A stretch of 64,000 nt of DNA from assembly GCA_937903005.1 (NCBI GenBank), contig CALFNR010000068.1, forward strand, positions 1-64,000. The letters run 5' to 3'. Below, piece by piece: positions 26,125-34,994 of this stretch; position 1 is the stretch's first letter; every line of letters begins with the position of its first letter. The DNA is from Clostridium_AI sp002297865. Lineage in GTDB: Bacteria; Bacillota; Clostridia; Lachnospirales; Lachnospiraceae. The translations under genes and the position numbers were made by a program. The notes under the pieces are model-generated. The model made no database searches and was not told the DNA's origin. It was given only the letters and a program-made list of their open reading frames with translations.

Positions 26125-27894
26125 CTATAAAGAAATATGCAATTTCTGTAAATTTGTCTGCTGCTTTATGATCTCCTGCAACTGCTCTATGCTGGTTGCT
26201 CTGCTACTATCATAATCCAAGCTAAACTTCTTCACTTTATGGATTGTATCATTGAATGCTTTTTCCTTTTCTGCATGATTAATTTCTCCCACTAGACCTG
26301 TATTAAAAAGTGCTGCAATTTCTTTCTGTTCCTCTTTACTTGAGAACTGATTTAAAATGACAGCGGGTAATACTTTTCCATTTTCTCTAAACTGTTCGAA
26401 TACTAACTCTGCTGCTTTATGATACATCTCCTCTTTAAAATCATCTGCTGTAATAATATCTTTTATTTTCTCGTAAATTTCTGGTTCTTCTATTAACCAA
26501 GTCAAAAGTATCTTCTGTGATTGCTTAATTCCATCCACTTCTTTATTTGGCTTAGAGCTCTCTCGATCTGCTTTTACTACTGTATTATACCGATTTATAT
26601 TAGAAAGGCTTGCCCCATAACGGTTTACCATAGTTCTTAAATCTTCATAAGTGATATGGTACTTACGTGCAATTGCTTCAATATAGTTATTTCTCTCAAT
26701 TTCATCTTCAAATGTACAAAGTTTTTTAGCTGTTTCCTGGAAAAACTTTGTTTTCTGCTCTGGATCTTCAAAATCAAACTCTCGTTCCAATACATCAATC
26801 TCAAAAAGGAAACTATTCATGGCCTGTTCAATTCGCTTTTGGTATTCTTCTTTTCCTAATGCTTTAATAAACTCATCAGGGTCTTTATATGGTCGCATAT
26901 TAATTACCTTAGCAGTTAACCCCGCTTCCTTAAGAATTGGTATTGCTCGAAGTGCAGCTTTCGTTCCTGCCTGATCACTGTCATAGGTTAAATATACTTC
27001 TTCTGCATAACGTTTTATCAAACTTGCCTGTTGAGACGTAAATGCAGTTCCTAATGATGCCACAGCATTATTAAAACCTGCTTGATGAAGAGCAATTACA
27101 TCCATATACCCTTCACATAATAACAATTTTCTCGTACGAGACTGCCTTGCAATATTTAAGCCAAACAAGTTTCGACTCTTATCAAATATAGGTGTTTCTG
27201 GAGAGTTTAAATATTTTGGCATCCCATCTCCCATTACTCGTCCACCGAAAGCGATTACTTTATTGTGTACATCTAAAATTGGAAACATAACCCTGTTCCA
27301 GAATTTGTCATGAGTACCCCTCTTCTCGTCATAAGTGAATAATCCCGATTTATGAAGAATTTCATCATCGTAGCCTTTACTTTTTAAATAACGGTATAAG
27401 TCATCACTATATACATTGGAATAGCCTAAACCAAAGTGTTTTATCGTCTCATCTGATAGTTCACGATTTTTTAAATACTCGTAAGCTTTCTTCCCCTGTT
27501 CTGTTCTCATCTGATAGTAATAATAATTGGCTGCTGTCTTATAAACATCATAAAGCTTTGTCTTTAAGTCGGCTTCACGTTTCACTACGCTTGAGTATTC
27601 TTCCGCTGGCAAGTCAACACCTGCTCTTTCAGCTAAATATTTTACAGACTCTACAAAAGAAAAGTTCTCATACTCCATTATAAAAGTGAATACGTTTCCT
27701 CCTGCTCCACAACCGAAGCAATAATACATCTGTTTATTCCTGCTAACGGAAAAAGAAGGTGTCTTCTCATTATGAAATGGGCACAAACCAACATAGTTAC
27801 TTCCACTTCTCTTTAGCTTTACATAGTTAGAAATAACATCAACAATATCGCTACGTTCTCTCACTTCTTCAATGGTTTCATCTGGATAAAACAT
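26125..27894 (-). CDS. dnaG: DNA primase
   Basis: A 589-residue primase. The N-terminal CHC2 zinc finger is seen as CPFHNEKTPSFSV and YYCFGCGAGGN (about 38-67). The catalytic core follows, with the Toprim motif LLCEGYMDVIALHQAGF (about 256-272), DSDQAG and the C-terminal helicase-binding region (about 450-589). It starts the macromolecular-synthesis operon dnaG-rpoD; rpsU is not adjacent. Repeat copy B occupies its upstream region. Confidence 0.96.
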   Translation of the reverse strand: MFYPDETIEEVRERSDIVDVISNYVKLKRSGSNYVGLCPFHNEKTPSFSVSRNKQMYYCFGCGAGGNVFTFIMEYENFSFVESVKYLAERAGVDLPAEEYSSVVKREADLKTKLYDVYKTAANYYYYQMRTEQGKKAYEYLKNRELSDETIKHFGLGYSNVYSDDLYRYLKSKGYDDEILHKSGLFTYDEKRGTHDKFWNRVMFPILDVHNKVIAFGGRVMGDGMPKYLNSPETPIFDKSRNLFGLNIARQSRTRKLLLCEGYMDVIALHQAGFNNAVASLGTAFTSQQASLIKRYAEEVYLTYDSDQAGTKAALRAIPILKEAGLTAKVINMRPYKDPDEFIKALGKEEYQKRIEQAMNSFLFEIDVLEREFDFEDPEQKTKFFQETAKKLCTFEDEIERNNYIEAIARKYHITYEDLRTMVNRYGASLSNINRYNTVVKADRESSKPNKEVDGIKQSQKILLTWLIEEPEIYEKIKDIITADDFKEEMYHKAAELVFEQFRENGKVLPAVILNQFSSKEEQKEIAALFNTGLVGEINHAEKEKAFNDTIHKVKKFSLDYDSSRATSIEQLQEIIKQQTNLQKLHISL

Positions 27895-27928
27895 TGTGCC
27901 TCCTTCTTCTTACGCTGCTAATATTAAG

Positions 27929-28136
27929 AACAAAGTGCCTTCGACACTCTCAGCTTCTCTGCCCCTCAATCTTGAGGCAGAAGGCACTTTGCTGCGCCGA
28001 ACGGATTAAGTGTCGCTGTTCTTTAGCAACTAACTTCCTTACCCGCTCGTGTGCATCCTGTGCCCTGTTTTTTAGGGCACTTTTTTTATTAACTAGGGAA
28101 GGGCTCGCAGAGAACTTTCCTAGTTAATAAAAAAGT
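27929..28136 (+). repeat. Full copy B of the intergenic structured repeat
   Basis: About 208 bp filling the dgt-dnaG gap. Plus-strand order: outer stem CAAAGTGCCTTC (27931-27942)/GAAGGCACTTTG (27980-27991) enclosing a CCTCAA/TTGAGG hairpin; a single-stranded middle with TTTAGCAACTAACTTCCTTACC; a terminator-like GTGCCCT/AGGGCAC hairpin with seven T (28060-28087); and TTAACTAGG (28089-28097)/CCTAGTTAA (28119-28127) around GCTCGCAGAGAA. Shared with copies A, C, D, E. Confidence 0.8.
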
Positions 28137-28207
28137 CTCCCTTAATTTATATCATTCGACACTCGCGTCTATTTTCCTTTTTTAATTCAAAAGAAAATAA
28201 TATTTTT

Positions 28208-29236
28208 TTAATAAATATTCCATACATCAGGAATCATAATTTCCTTATATTTACTAATAGAATAACGATCCGTCATCCCAGCCACATAATCGCATACAAC
28301 TCGTTCCTTTGAGCAGAGTCCTTCTGCAATGGAAACCTGATATTCATCTGGCATACATTCTGGATGTTTACAGTAATATTCGTATAACTGCTCTACTAAA
28401 TGTTCTGCCTTCTTTTCCTGCCCCTTTGCCTTTGGATTGGTATATACATTTTTAAACATAAATGCACGAAGCTCAACGATTGCCGTGCTAATTCCTTTTG
28501 ACATAGCAATTTCATTCTTTCCTTCACTGTTATGAACCACATCATGTATTAACACATCCAGTCGTTTTCTGGTTGAATTGCCGAGAATTTCAATAAGTTC
28601 TTTTGGAATTTCTTCTTCGGTTATTATTTTTCCTCTTATTGCATCGTCAATGTCGCTGTTTACATAAGCTATTTTATCTGAGATTCTTACAATTTTCCCT
28701 TCTAATGTTGATGGCTTTCCTTTTGTTTGATGGTTTACTATACCATCCCTTACTTCCTTAGTCAAATTTAATCCCTGGCCATTTTTTTCTATGACCTCTA
28801 CCACTCTTAAACTCTGTTTTGCATGTTCAAATCCATCTGGACAAATTCCATTTAAAGCACGCTCCCCTGCGTGTCCAAAAGGAGTGTGGCCTAAATCGTG
28901 GCCAAGTGCGATTGCCTCAGCCAGATCCTCATTTAACCGGAGCGCCCTGGCAATTGTTCTAGCAGTTTGCGCGACTTCAAGTGTGTGAGTAAGTCTGGTT
29001 CTGTAGTGATCTCCTTCTGGTGCTAAGAAAACCTGTGTCTTATGCTTTAATCTTCGAAATGACTTGCAGTGTAGAATACGATCCCTATCCCGCTGATAGC
29101 TTGGTCGGATATCACATGGCTCTTCATAAACATCACGTCCCCTTGTCTTATCACTAAACGACGCATAAGGACTGAGATGCTCATGTTCCCATTGTTCCTG
29201 ACGTTGTCTTAGATTTAAAATCAGCTCTTTCCCCAT
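28208..29236 (-). CDS. dgt: Deoxyguanosinetriphosphate triphosphohydrolase-like protein
   Basis: About 342 residues, HD superfamily. The N-terminal YRTRLTHTLEVAQTARTIAR (metal His) and ALGHDLGHTPFGHAGE (HD) supply the metal site; VNHQTKGK and RISDKIAYVNSDIDDA (metal Asp) follow. Such enzymes split dNTPs into nucleoside and triphosphate. GGAG before ATG 29236 selects that start over 29248. Monocistronic or leading into repeat B and the dnaG operon, a common Clostridial order. Confidence 0.92.
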   Translation of the reverse strand: MGKELILNLRQRQEQWEHEHLSPYASFSDKTRGRDVYEEPCDIRPSYQRDRDRILHCKSFRRLKHKTQVFLAPEGDHYRTRLTHTLEVAQTARTIARALRLNEDLAEAIALGHDLGHTPFGHAGERALNGICPDGFEHAKQSLRVVEVIEKNGQGLNLTKEVRDGIVNHQTKGKPSTLEGKIVRISDKIAYVNSDIDDAIRGKIITEEEIPKELIEILGNSTRKRLDVLIHDVVHNSEGKNEIAMSKGISTAIVELRAFMFKNVYTNPKAKGQEKKAEHLVEQLYEYYCKHPECMPDEYQVSIAEGLCSKERVVCDYVAGMTDRYSISKYKEIMIPDVWNIY

Positions 29237-29295
29237 AAATCTCTCCACCTTTCTCCAATTTTTCTTCTAAATGAGTATATCAGTTTCCACCTTCC

Positions 29296-31347
29296 CTAGA
29301 TTCTTGATGCTATCTGGAAAAATAGTGTTGTCACTGTCCACGCAACAACTAATTGGAAAACAACAACAAATGTAGTCCATTTCGCAGATTTTAACTCTCG
29401 CTTTATTGTTGCAAGACTAGCGATACATGGTGTGTATAATAAGCAGAACAGCATCATTGCATATGCATTAATCTGCGTAAAACCTTGCGTCGCCAAAGCT
29501 GCCTGTAATGCGCGGGTTCCTTCTGCTGAATTAATATTTGTAATATGGAACAGTACGCAAAAGCTGGAAACTACTACTTCTTTGGCACTTATACCGGATA
29601 TTAAAGACAATGCAACTTGCCATAAACCAAGTCCTGCTGGCCTCAAAATCGGAACAAGCCATACTCCAATAGAAGCACCGAAACTATTAGAAATATCTGT
29701 GGTAAGTCCATTTTGATTAAAATTCAGGATAAACCATACAATGATTGATGCAATAAAGATAGTCGTTCCCGCCTTTGTCAAATAATCTTTTACTTTATCC
29801 CATACATAAATACAGATACTTCTGCCATTAGGTGTTTTGTATTCAGGTAATTCGATTAACAGCGGATTGATGGCTTTATGCTTGCCAACCATTTTAAGTA
29901 TAAGTGCTATAAGAATAGCAATGACTAATCCAATTACATACATCGAATATGCTGCTAACATAGCATTTTTTCCAAAAAACATCTGTGAAAACAGAACATA
30001 GATTGGAAGTCTTGCGCTACATGACATAAATGGTGTTACTAAAATTGTTCGAAAACGGTCTCTTTTATCTTCTAACGCTCTAGATGCCATAATTGCAGGA
30101 ACCGTACAGCCAAATCCTAAAAGCATTGGAATAAATGCTCTGCCTGATAGGCCAAGTTTCCCCATAATTCCATCCATTACGTAAGCTACTCTTGACATAT
30201 ATCCACTGTCTTCTAGCAATGCAAGTGCTAGGAACAGAATAAAGATATTAGGCAGGAATGTTAAAATCCCTCCAACGCCTGCAATAATTCCATCCACTAC
30301 AAGAGATATTACAACGTCACTTGCATGTAGCATCGTAAGCCCTCTTGTTGCTCCACAAGAGATCATATCAATAGCCCATTCAAATCCACCTTTTAAGTAA
30401 TCACCTACCGCAAATGTTATAAAGAATACCACTGCCATAACTGCTAAAAAAATTGGGACTCCTAAGTAACGATTTGTCAGAATTTTATCAACTTTATCCG
30501 TAGATGCCGCTTTCTTCGCCTTGTTTACTAGAACTTCTTCTATAATTTCTTCTATAAAATCATATTTTTGATTGGTTATGTCTGTTTCATAGCTTCTATC
30601 TATGATCCCCTGGGTATCAATCGGATAGCGTTTCATTATTTCTGCATCCTGTTCTAATAACTTAATTGCGACCCAACGTTTATTCTTAATTTCCTTGAAT
30701 TTCTTCCCAAGTCTGATTGTAAGCTCGTCTATCTTTGACTCAATTTCATCATCGTAAACAATTGCATATTCTTCATGTCTTGTATCAGTGCGATAGGAAC
30801 CACTTTGGTTCATACCTCTATGATGATGTTCCAAGGTACACTGTTTTGTTTTCGATTTATGATGTGCAACTGTGTGCATTAAAATATCTAAACCAGTTCT
30901 TTTTCTTGCAGAAACTGGAATGACTGGAATTCCTAACATTTCTGGAAGCCTATGAAGATCAATTTCCATTCCTCTTTCTTCTACAATATCCATCATATTT
31001 AATGCTAAAATTACAGGTTTGCCCATCTCGATTAATTGCAATGTTAAATAAAGATTTCTCTCTAATGCGGAAGCATCTGCAACATCAACGATAACATCTA
31101 CTTCATTCCCCATTATGTATTCACGAGATAATCTTTCTTCCATTGTATAGGATGTCAAACTATAGATACCTGGTAAATCTACAAGCTTAAACTTATGGTC
31201 GTGATACTTCATTGCTCCTTCTTTTTTTTCAACTGTAACTCCCGGCCAGTTTGCAACTTTTAGCTTAGCCCCTGTGTATGCATTAAATAGAGTTGTTTTC
31301 CCACAATTGGGATTCCCGATAAATCCAACATTTAGCTCTTCACTCAT
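29296..31347 (-). CDS. feoB: Ferrous iron transporter B
   Basis: A 683-residue inner-membrane Fe(II) transporter. The N-terminal G domain has GNPNCGKTTLFNAYTG (about 11-26), DLPGIYSL (about 57-64) and NMMD (G4). A spacer domain of about 120 residues leads to the membrane part from about residue 300, with FLPNIFILFLALALLEDSGYMSRVAYVMD and the repeated gate motifs. Its ATG overlaps the feoA stop by one base (TAATG), so the pair is translationally coupled. No feoC was found. Confidence 0.96.
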   Translation of the reverse strand: MSEELNVGFIGNPNCGKTTLFNAYTGAKLKVANWPGVTVEKKEGAMKYHDHKFKLVDLPGIYSLTSYTMEERLSREYIMGNEVDVIVDVADASALERNLYLTLQLIEMGKPVILALNMMDIVEERGMEIDLHRLPEMLGIPVIPVSARKRTGLDILMHTVAHHKSKTKQCTLEHHHRGMNQSGSYRTDTRHEEYAIVYDDEIESKIDELTIRLGKKFKEIKNKRWVAIKLLEQDAEIMKRYPIDTQGIIDRSYETDITNQKYDFIEEIIEEVLVNKAKKAASTDKVDKILTNRYLGVPIFLAVMAVVFFITFAVGDYLKGGFEWAIDMISCGATRGLTMLHASDVVISLVVDGIIAGVGGILTFLPNIFILFLALALLEDSGYMSRVAYVMDGIMGKLGLSGRAFIPMLLGFGCTVPAIMASRALEDKRDRFRTILVTPFMSCSARLPIYVLFSQMFFGKNAMLAAYSMYVIGLVIAILIALILKMVGKHKAINPLLIELPEYKTPNGRSICIYVWDKVKDYLTKAGTTIFIASIIVWFILNFNQNGLTTDISNSFGASIGVWLVPILRPAGLGLWQVALSLISGISAKEVVVSSFCVLFHITNINSAEGTRALQAALATQGFTQINAYAMMLFCLLYTPCIASLATIKRELKSAKWTTFVVVFQLVVAWTVTTLFFQIASRI

Positions 31348-31589
31348 TATTCTGCCTCCTTCACCTCTAAGCCTGTAGCAATTTCTTTCCCTACAGCTAA
31401 TCTAGAACCACGTACAGAGAAAATTACACTCCCGCTTTTCTTATTATTTAATACAGTTATCTTAGTTCCCTTTGTTAGCCCTAATGCTTGCAGACGTCTA
31501 TTGGTTTCAAGCCTTAGTGATATATTTTCGACAATATAAGTGGCTCCTACTTTACCATTCACTAAATGCACTGTTTCTCCTTCTTTCAT
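31347..31589 (-). CDS. feoA: Ferrous iron transport protein A
   Basis: An 80-residue SH3-like cytoplasmic protein that supports FeoB. The pattern RLQALGLTKGTKITVLNNKKSGSV-like and SRLAVGKEIATGLEV (about 64-78) are characteristic. The ribosome binding site is weak (TAAGATT before ATG). The upstream region carries a -10 TATAAT and an overlapping 13-bp palindrome, a likely iron operator. Confidence 0.9.
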   Translation of the reverse strand: MKEGETVHLVNGKVGATYIVENISLRLETNRRLQALGLTKGTKITVLNNKKSGSVIFSVRGSRLAVGKEIATGLEVKEAE

Positions 31590-31599
31590 AATCTTATTT

Positions 31600-31624
31600 A
31601 ATAATGATTATTTTTCTCATTATA
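31600..31624 (-). promoter_or_regulatory. feoA -10 element with Fur-like palindrome
   Basis: -10 TATAAT at 31624-31619 is followed by the palindrome AATAAT-C-ATTATT (31612-31600) over the expected transcription start. The half-sites resemble a 6-1-6 Fur core. No good -35 is seen. Confidence 0.5.
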
Positions 31625-31674
31625 AGCTACCATCATTATATTATATTACTATTTGAATGAAAAGAGCCTTACAA

Positions 31675-31702
31675 AAAAACTATGGTGTGTACCATAGTTT
31701 TT
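31675..31702 (-). terminator. aroD terminator
   Basis: AAAAACTATGGT and ACCATAGTTTTT form a 12-bp stem with a 4-nt loop; on the minus strand seven T follow. It begins at the last base of the aroD stop codon. Confidence 0.85.
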
Positions 31703-32444
31703 ATGAAAAAAGTTCTAAATATTTGGCAAGTTGTTTTACCGGAATTTGCCCTGGAGCGGAAGCTTTGCCAACCGTTCCAAATGTAAGAGCTGAACCAAAT
31801 ACTTCTCCTGTTATCCTGCTCACAGCACCTAACTTAGCCATAGACATTGTAACTACAGGCTGTACTAATGATTCAGATGCCTTGTATGTTGCACTAAGCA
31901 ATGTAAGCACATCTTGTGGAGATTGCGGCATTACAGCGATTTTTAAAATATCTCCGCCTGCCTGTTCCATCCTTCTTAATCGGCTCACGATCTCACTTTC
32001 CTCTGGGGTCTTAAAAAAATCATGATTTGAGACAATCACTTTACAGCCTGACTTATGTATTTCACTCACATAAAAATCTATCTTATCATCACTTGAAAAT
32101 AACTCAAGATCGATTAAATCTACCAGTTTTGTTTCTGCTGCGAATTTATTTAATTCAAAATACTCTTTGTCGCTTAGCTCCTGTTCTCCACCTTCCTTTT
32201 GAGTACGGAATGTAAACAACAGTATTTTATTCTGTAACTGCTTACGTAACCCTTCCAATACTAGTAATATAGTATTCTTATCATGAGCAAATCCTGTGTA
32301 GTCCACTCTCCATTCTACAACTTCTACCAAAAGTGGTGCAATCTCTTTTGCCTGCTCAAAAATTTCTTCTAACGTTCTACCCGTAATAGGAACACAAATT
32401 TTAGGTTTTCCAGTTCCAATTTCTATTCCTCTAACTGTTACCAT
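31701..32444 (-). CDS. aroD: Type I 3-dehydroquinate dehydratase
   Basis: A 247-residue shikimate-pathway enzyme of the Schiff-base class. PKICVPITGRT at the start, EWRVDYTG (about 44-51), the catalytic His in VIVSNHDFFKTP (about 139-150) and the Schiff-base Lys in DILKIAVMP (about K170) are visible. It stands alone; the other aro genes are not in the window. It shares direction with feoAB downstream but has its own terminator. Confidence 0.94.
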   Translation of the reverse strand: MVTVRGIEIGTGKPKICVPITGRTLEEIFEQAKEIAPLLVEVVEWRVDYTGFAHDKNTILLVLEGLRKQLQNKILLFTFRTQKEGGEQELSDKEYFELNKFAAETKLVDLIDLELFSSDDKIDFYVSEIHKSGCKVIVSNHDFFKTPEESEIVSRLRRMEQAGGDILKIAVMPQSPQDVLTLLSATYKASESLVQPVVTMSMAKLGAVSRITGEVFGSALTFGTVGKASAPGQIPVKQLAKYLELFS

Positions 32445-32492
32445 AGTAATCCTCCATATATTTTTACTATTAAAATCATATCAGAAATGCAA

Positions 32493-32541
32493 AAAAAATC
32501 CAACCTTAATTTAAAGCCTTAAATTAAGAGCTGGATTTTTT
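32493..32541 (-). terminator. Terminator after the agrD-like gene
   Basis: AAAAAATCCA-and TGGATTTTTT arms enclose a CTTAATTTAA/TTAAATTAAG stem; T-tract on the minus strand. It lies 29 nt beyond the peptide gene and closes the agr-like unit. Confidence 0.82.
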
Positions 32542-32569
32542 CTTTTCATTCTAGTATTTTTTACCTACA

Positions 32570-32713
32570 TCAAAATTTACGAAGCTTATCTGCTTTCTTT
32601 GGTAGTTTTTCTTGATGCAAAAGCGAACAACAAGCTGAGTTTACATTTGCTTTTGTTACTTGATAACCCAATTTTCCAATCCCCATTGATAACATTTTCA
32701 TTGAATTCTTCAT
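32570..32713 (-). CDS. agrD: AgrD-like cyclic (thio)lactone autoinducer prepeptide, 47 residues
   Basis: Encodes a 47-residue peptide: an amphipathic leader (MKNSMKMLSMGIGKLGY), a core around VNSACCSLLHQEKLP and a charged tail KKADKLRKF. This layout matches clostridial AgrD-type cyclic lactone autoinducers, in which the ring forms between a core Cys and a residue a few positions later; CCSLL (about 28-32) before the conserved HQ-K-P is my ring prediction. GGAGG lies 8 nt before ATG 32713 (an in-frame ATG at 32719 is too close). It is downstream of its likely sensor kinase. The processing protease gene agrB is absent here. Confidence 0.82.
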   Translation of the reverse strand: MKNSMKMLSMGIGKLGYQVTKANVNSACCSLLHQEKLPKKADKLRKF

Positions 32714-32781
32714 AGACATTACCTCCTCAGAGTACTAAACCCTTGTTTCATGAGCAAACTAACTCTCAATTTCTTACACAA

Positions 32782-34077
32782 CTATTTCAGATATAACATG
32801 ATTTCTACTTTAAAAATTTTATCTTCATGTGTAATATTCATTGTACCATCATATTTCTGTACAATTGAATGTACATTATTTAATCCGATACCATGATGTT
32901 CCTTGTCTTTATGTGTTGTTGCTATCTTATTATCCATGTAAAGCACTTTGCCGTTGAATGTATTCCATACTGTTATAAAGAACAAATTTCGGCTGTACTT
33001 TAGGCCCAAGAAAATTTTTCTACCCTCCTCTATTTTCATATTTGCATTAATTGCATTATCTATAAGATTACCTAGAATTCCCACAATATCGAGTCCTTCA
33101 ATATTTAGTTCTGTTGGAATTTTGATATCTTTTTCGAATTCAATACTTTTAGACTTTGCTTGTTCCATCTTGTAATTCAATATACTGTCAATTTCAATAT
33201 TACCTGTTGATATAATGCTTTTATCACCATAAGACGCATCTATTATTTTATGTATATAATCAATTGCTTCCTCTTTCTCATTCCTTTTCACATAAGTTTC
33301 AATTGCAACTAAGTGATTTTTAATATCATGCCGCACAGAACGAACATTTTCATGAGAACTATTCATTACCTCCATCTGTTTTAGATAGCTTTCATTCTGT
33401 TGTTTTAACATCATTCTCTGCAGTTTATCTTCATAGTACTTATTCATTGTATCATACAAGAAAAATGTAATAATATTTATCCCTAGTAAAACAAAGACAC
33501 ATACTGTCACCATAGCTGGTTTTTCTGCTCCAAGAAGCAGCACACTCATGATAATGTAAAACGTTCCAAGTGGTATGAATACTAATGCCATCCAGTTGCT
33601 GACAGGAATATCTACTCCTTGCTTAATATGCTTATAGTTTTCAAAAACCAATACAATTATAAATGCTAATATACGACATGCAACCATTGCTGCAATAGAT
33701 GAAAACTCAATTTTACCGTAAAAGTCATCAAATTTTAAGTATCCACAAAACACAGCACTAATTATCTCAGTACAAGCTATGGTTACATAGATTGAAAATA
33801 CAGCCATCAACCTGTTCTTTATGTTTCCTTTATAGTTCAAAGCTAATAAATAAAACCCCATTAGACTAGATACAATATTAACAATCAACCGATTAAAGAA
33901 AATCATTACAATAGCTATAAGTCCATAAAATCCAATGTAGGAAATAAACTCCACAAACCAGACTGTTCTCCTTTTACCAAAAAACACTTTTAGGTATCTG
34001 TATATTGTATATACATATAAAACGTTAATAATCAAACACATGCTCTGATATCTACTCAGTAGCATTCGAGACACCAT
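32782..34077 (-). CDS. agrC: AgrC-like GHKL sensor histidine kinase
   Basis: A 431-residue membrane kinase. Six or so hydrophobic helices (about 10-205) form the peptide-sensing part. The His box is SVRHDIKNHLVAIETYV (about 247-263), preceded by a coiled coil. The GHKL ATPase part has GNLIDNAINANMK (N box) and HHGIGLNNVHSIVQKYDG (G box). It begins 26 nt inside the LytTR regulator gene and precedes the agrD-like peptide gene by about 70 nt, so kinase, regulator and signal form one unit. Confidence 0.86.
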   Translation of the reverse strand: MVSRMLLSRYQSMCLIINVLYVYTIYRYLKVFFGKRRTVWFVEFISYIGFYGLIAIVMIFFNRLIVNIVSSLMGFYLLALNYKGNIKNRLMAVFSIYVTIACTEIISAVFCGYLKFDDFYGKIEFSSIAAMVACRILAFIIVLVFENYKHIKQGVDIPVSNWMALVFIPLGTFYIIMSVLLLGAEKPAMVTVCVFVLLGINIITFFLYDTMNKYYEDKLQRMMLKQQNESYLKQMEVMNSSHENVRSVRHDIKNHLVAIETYVKRNEKEEAIDYIHKIIDASYGDKSIISTGNIEIDSILNYKMEQAKSKSIEFEKDIKIPTELNIEGLDIVGILGNLIDNAINANMKIEEGRKIFLGLKYSRNLFFITVWNTFNGKVLYMDNKIATTHKDKEHHGIGLNNVHSIVQKYDGTMNITHEDKIFKVEIMLYLK

Positions 34078-34798
34078 CCTTCTCTATCTCCAATTGCAAT
34101 GCCCTTATTCGTTTTCGATTCATCTGACTTATAGGAAGAACTCTGTCATTCGATAACGTTACTTGTCTGTATTCAAACTTTACAATATAATTATAATTCA
34201 CTAGATATGACTTATGGATATCTAAGAAATTATACTGTTTCACTTTTTCATACACATCGTCAAGTGTTCCGTAAAATGTACGGATATCTTCTGTAGTAAT
34301 AATGTTAATCTTCCTATTTTCACTTTCAAAATAAAGTATGTTCTTAATAGGAACCTTATAAGAAGCATGCTTAAATTGGTATTCAAAATATTGGCTTCCC
34401 TTATTAACAATTCGAAGTGCGGTAGTAAACACACTGTAAATTCTCTCATAAGATACAGGCTTAATCAAAAAATTCAGTGGCCTAATCTGAAATAACTCCA
34501 TAGCATAGCTTTCATTCCCCGATATGTAAACTATCTGTGTTATGTCATTCTGAAGTTCATTCCTAATCTTGTATCCAACCTCGACCCCACTCATCATTTC
34601 TAACTCTATGTCTAAAAAAATAATGTCATATTGTATGTCCTGATTTAGATATTTATATAATTCTTCACCCTTATAAAAAACATCGACATCTAACTGTTCT
34701 CCACATTGTTTTGCAATTCTTAGAAGCATTTCTTCTAGTTGTGAACATAAAATTGCTTCATCATCACATATCGCTATATGTAACACGACACCACCCAT
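34052..34798 (-). CDS. agrA: AgrA-like LytTR response regulator
   Basis: About 248 residues (244 if started at GTG 34786, which gives the usual LHIAICDDE opening). Receiver domain with CDDE (about 12-15), phosphoacceptor in IIFLDIELEMMSG (about D60) and PVSYE Lys region (about K117: FLIKPVSYERI). C-terminal LytTR DNA-binding domain (about 145-240) with ILYFESENRKI and DIHKSYLVNYNYI. First gene of the agr-like unit; a -10 TATAAT at 34835-34830 lies 32 nt upstream. Confidence 0.86.
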   Translation of the reverse strand: MGGVVLHIAICDDEAILCSQLEEMLLRIAKQCGEQLDVDVFYKGEELYKYLNQDIQYDIIFLDIELEMMSGVEVGYKIRNELQNDITQIVYISGNESYAMELFQIRPLNFLIKPVSYERIYSVFTTALRIVNKGSQYFEYQFKHASYKVPIKNILYFESENRKINIITTEDIRTFYGTLDDVYEKVKQYNFLDIHKSYLVNYNYIVKFEYRQVTLSNDRVLPISQMNRKRIRALQLEIEKDGVSNATE

Positions 34799-34994
34799 TT
34801 CGCTAGATTCTATCTTTGTTCATAGGTATATTATACCACAAATTATTGATAATGGTTAAATTTTTTTAAAGTTTTTTATATTTTTTATGATAAACAACCA
34901 CTTATTTTATTAAAAATATTAATTATTATGACAAATGTCACAATGTACGCACACCATTTACTTAAATAGCTAATTCCCTACTTCAATTTCTAGT

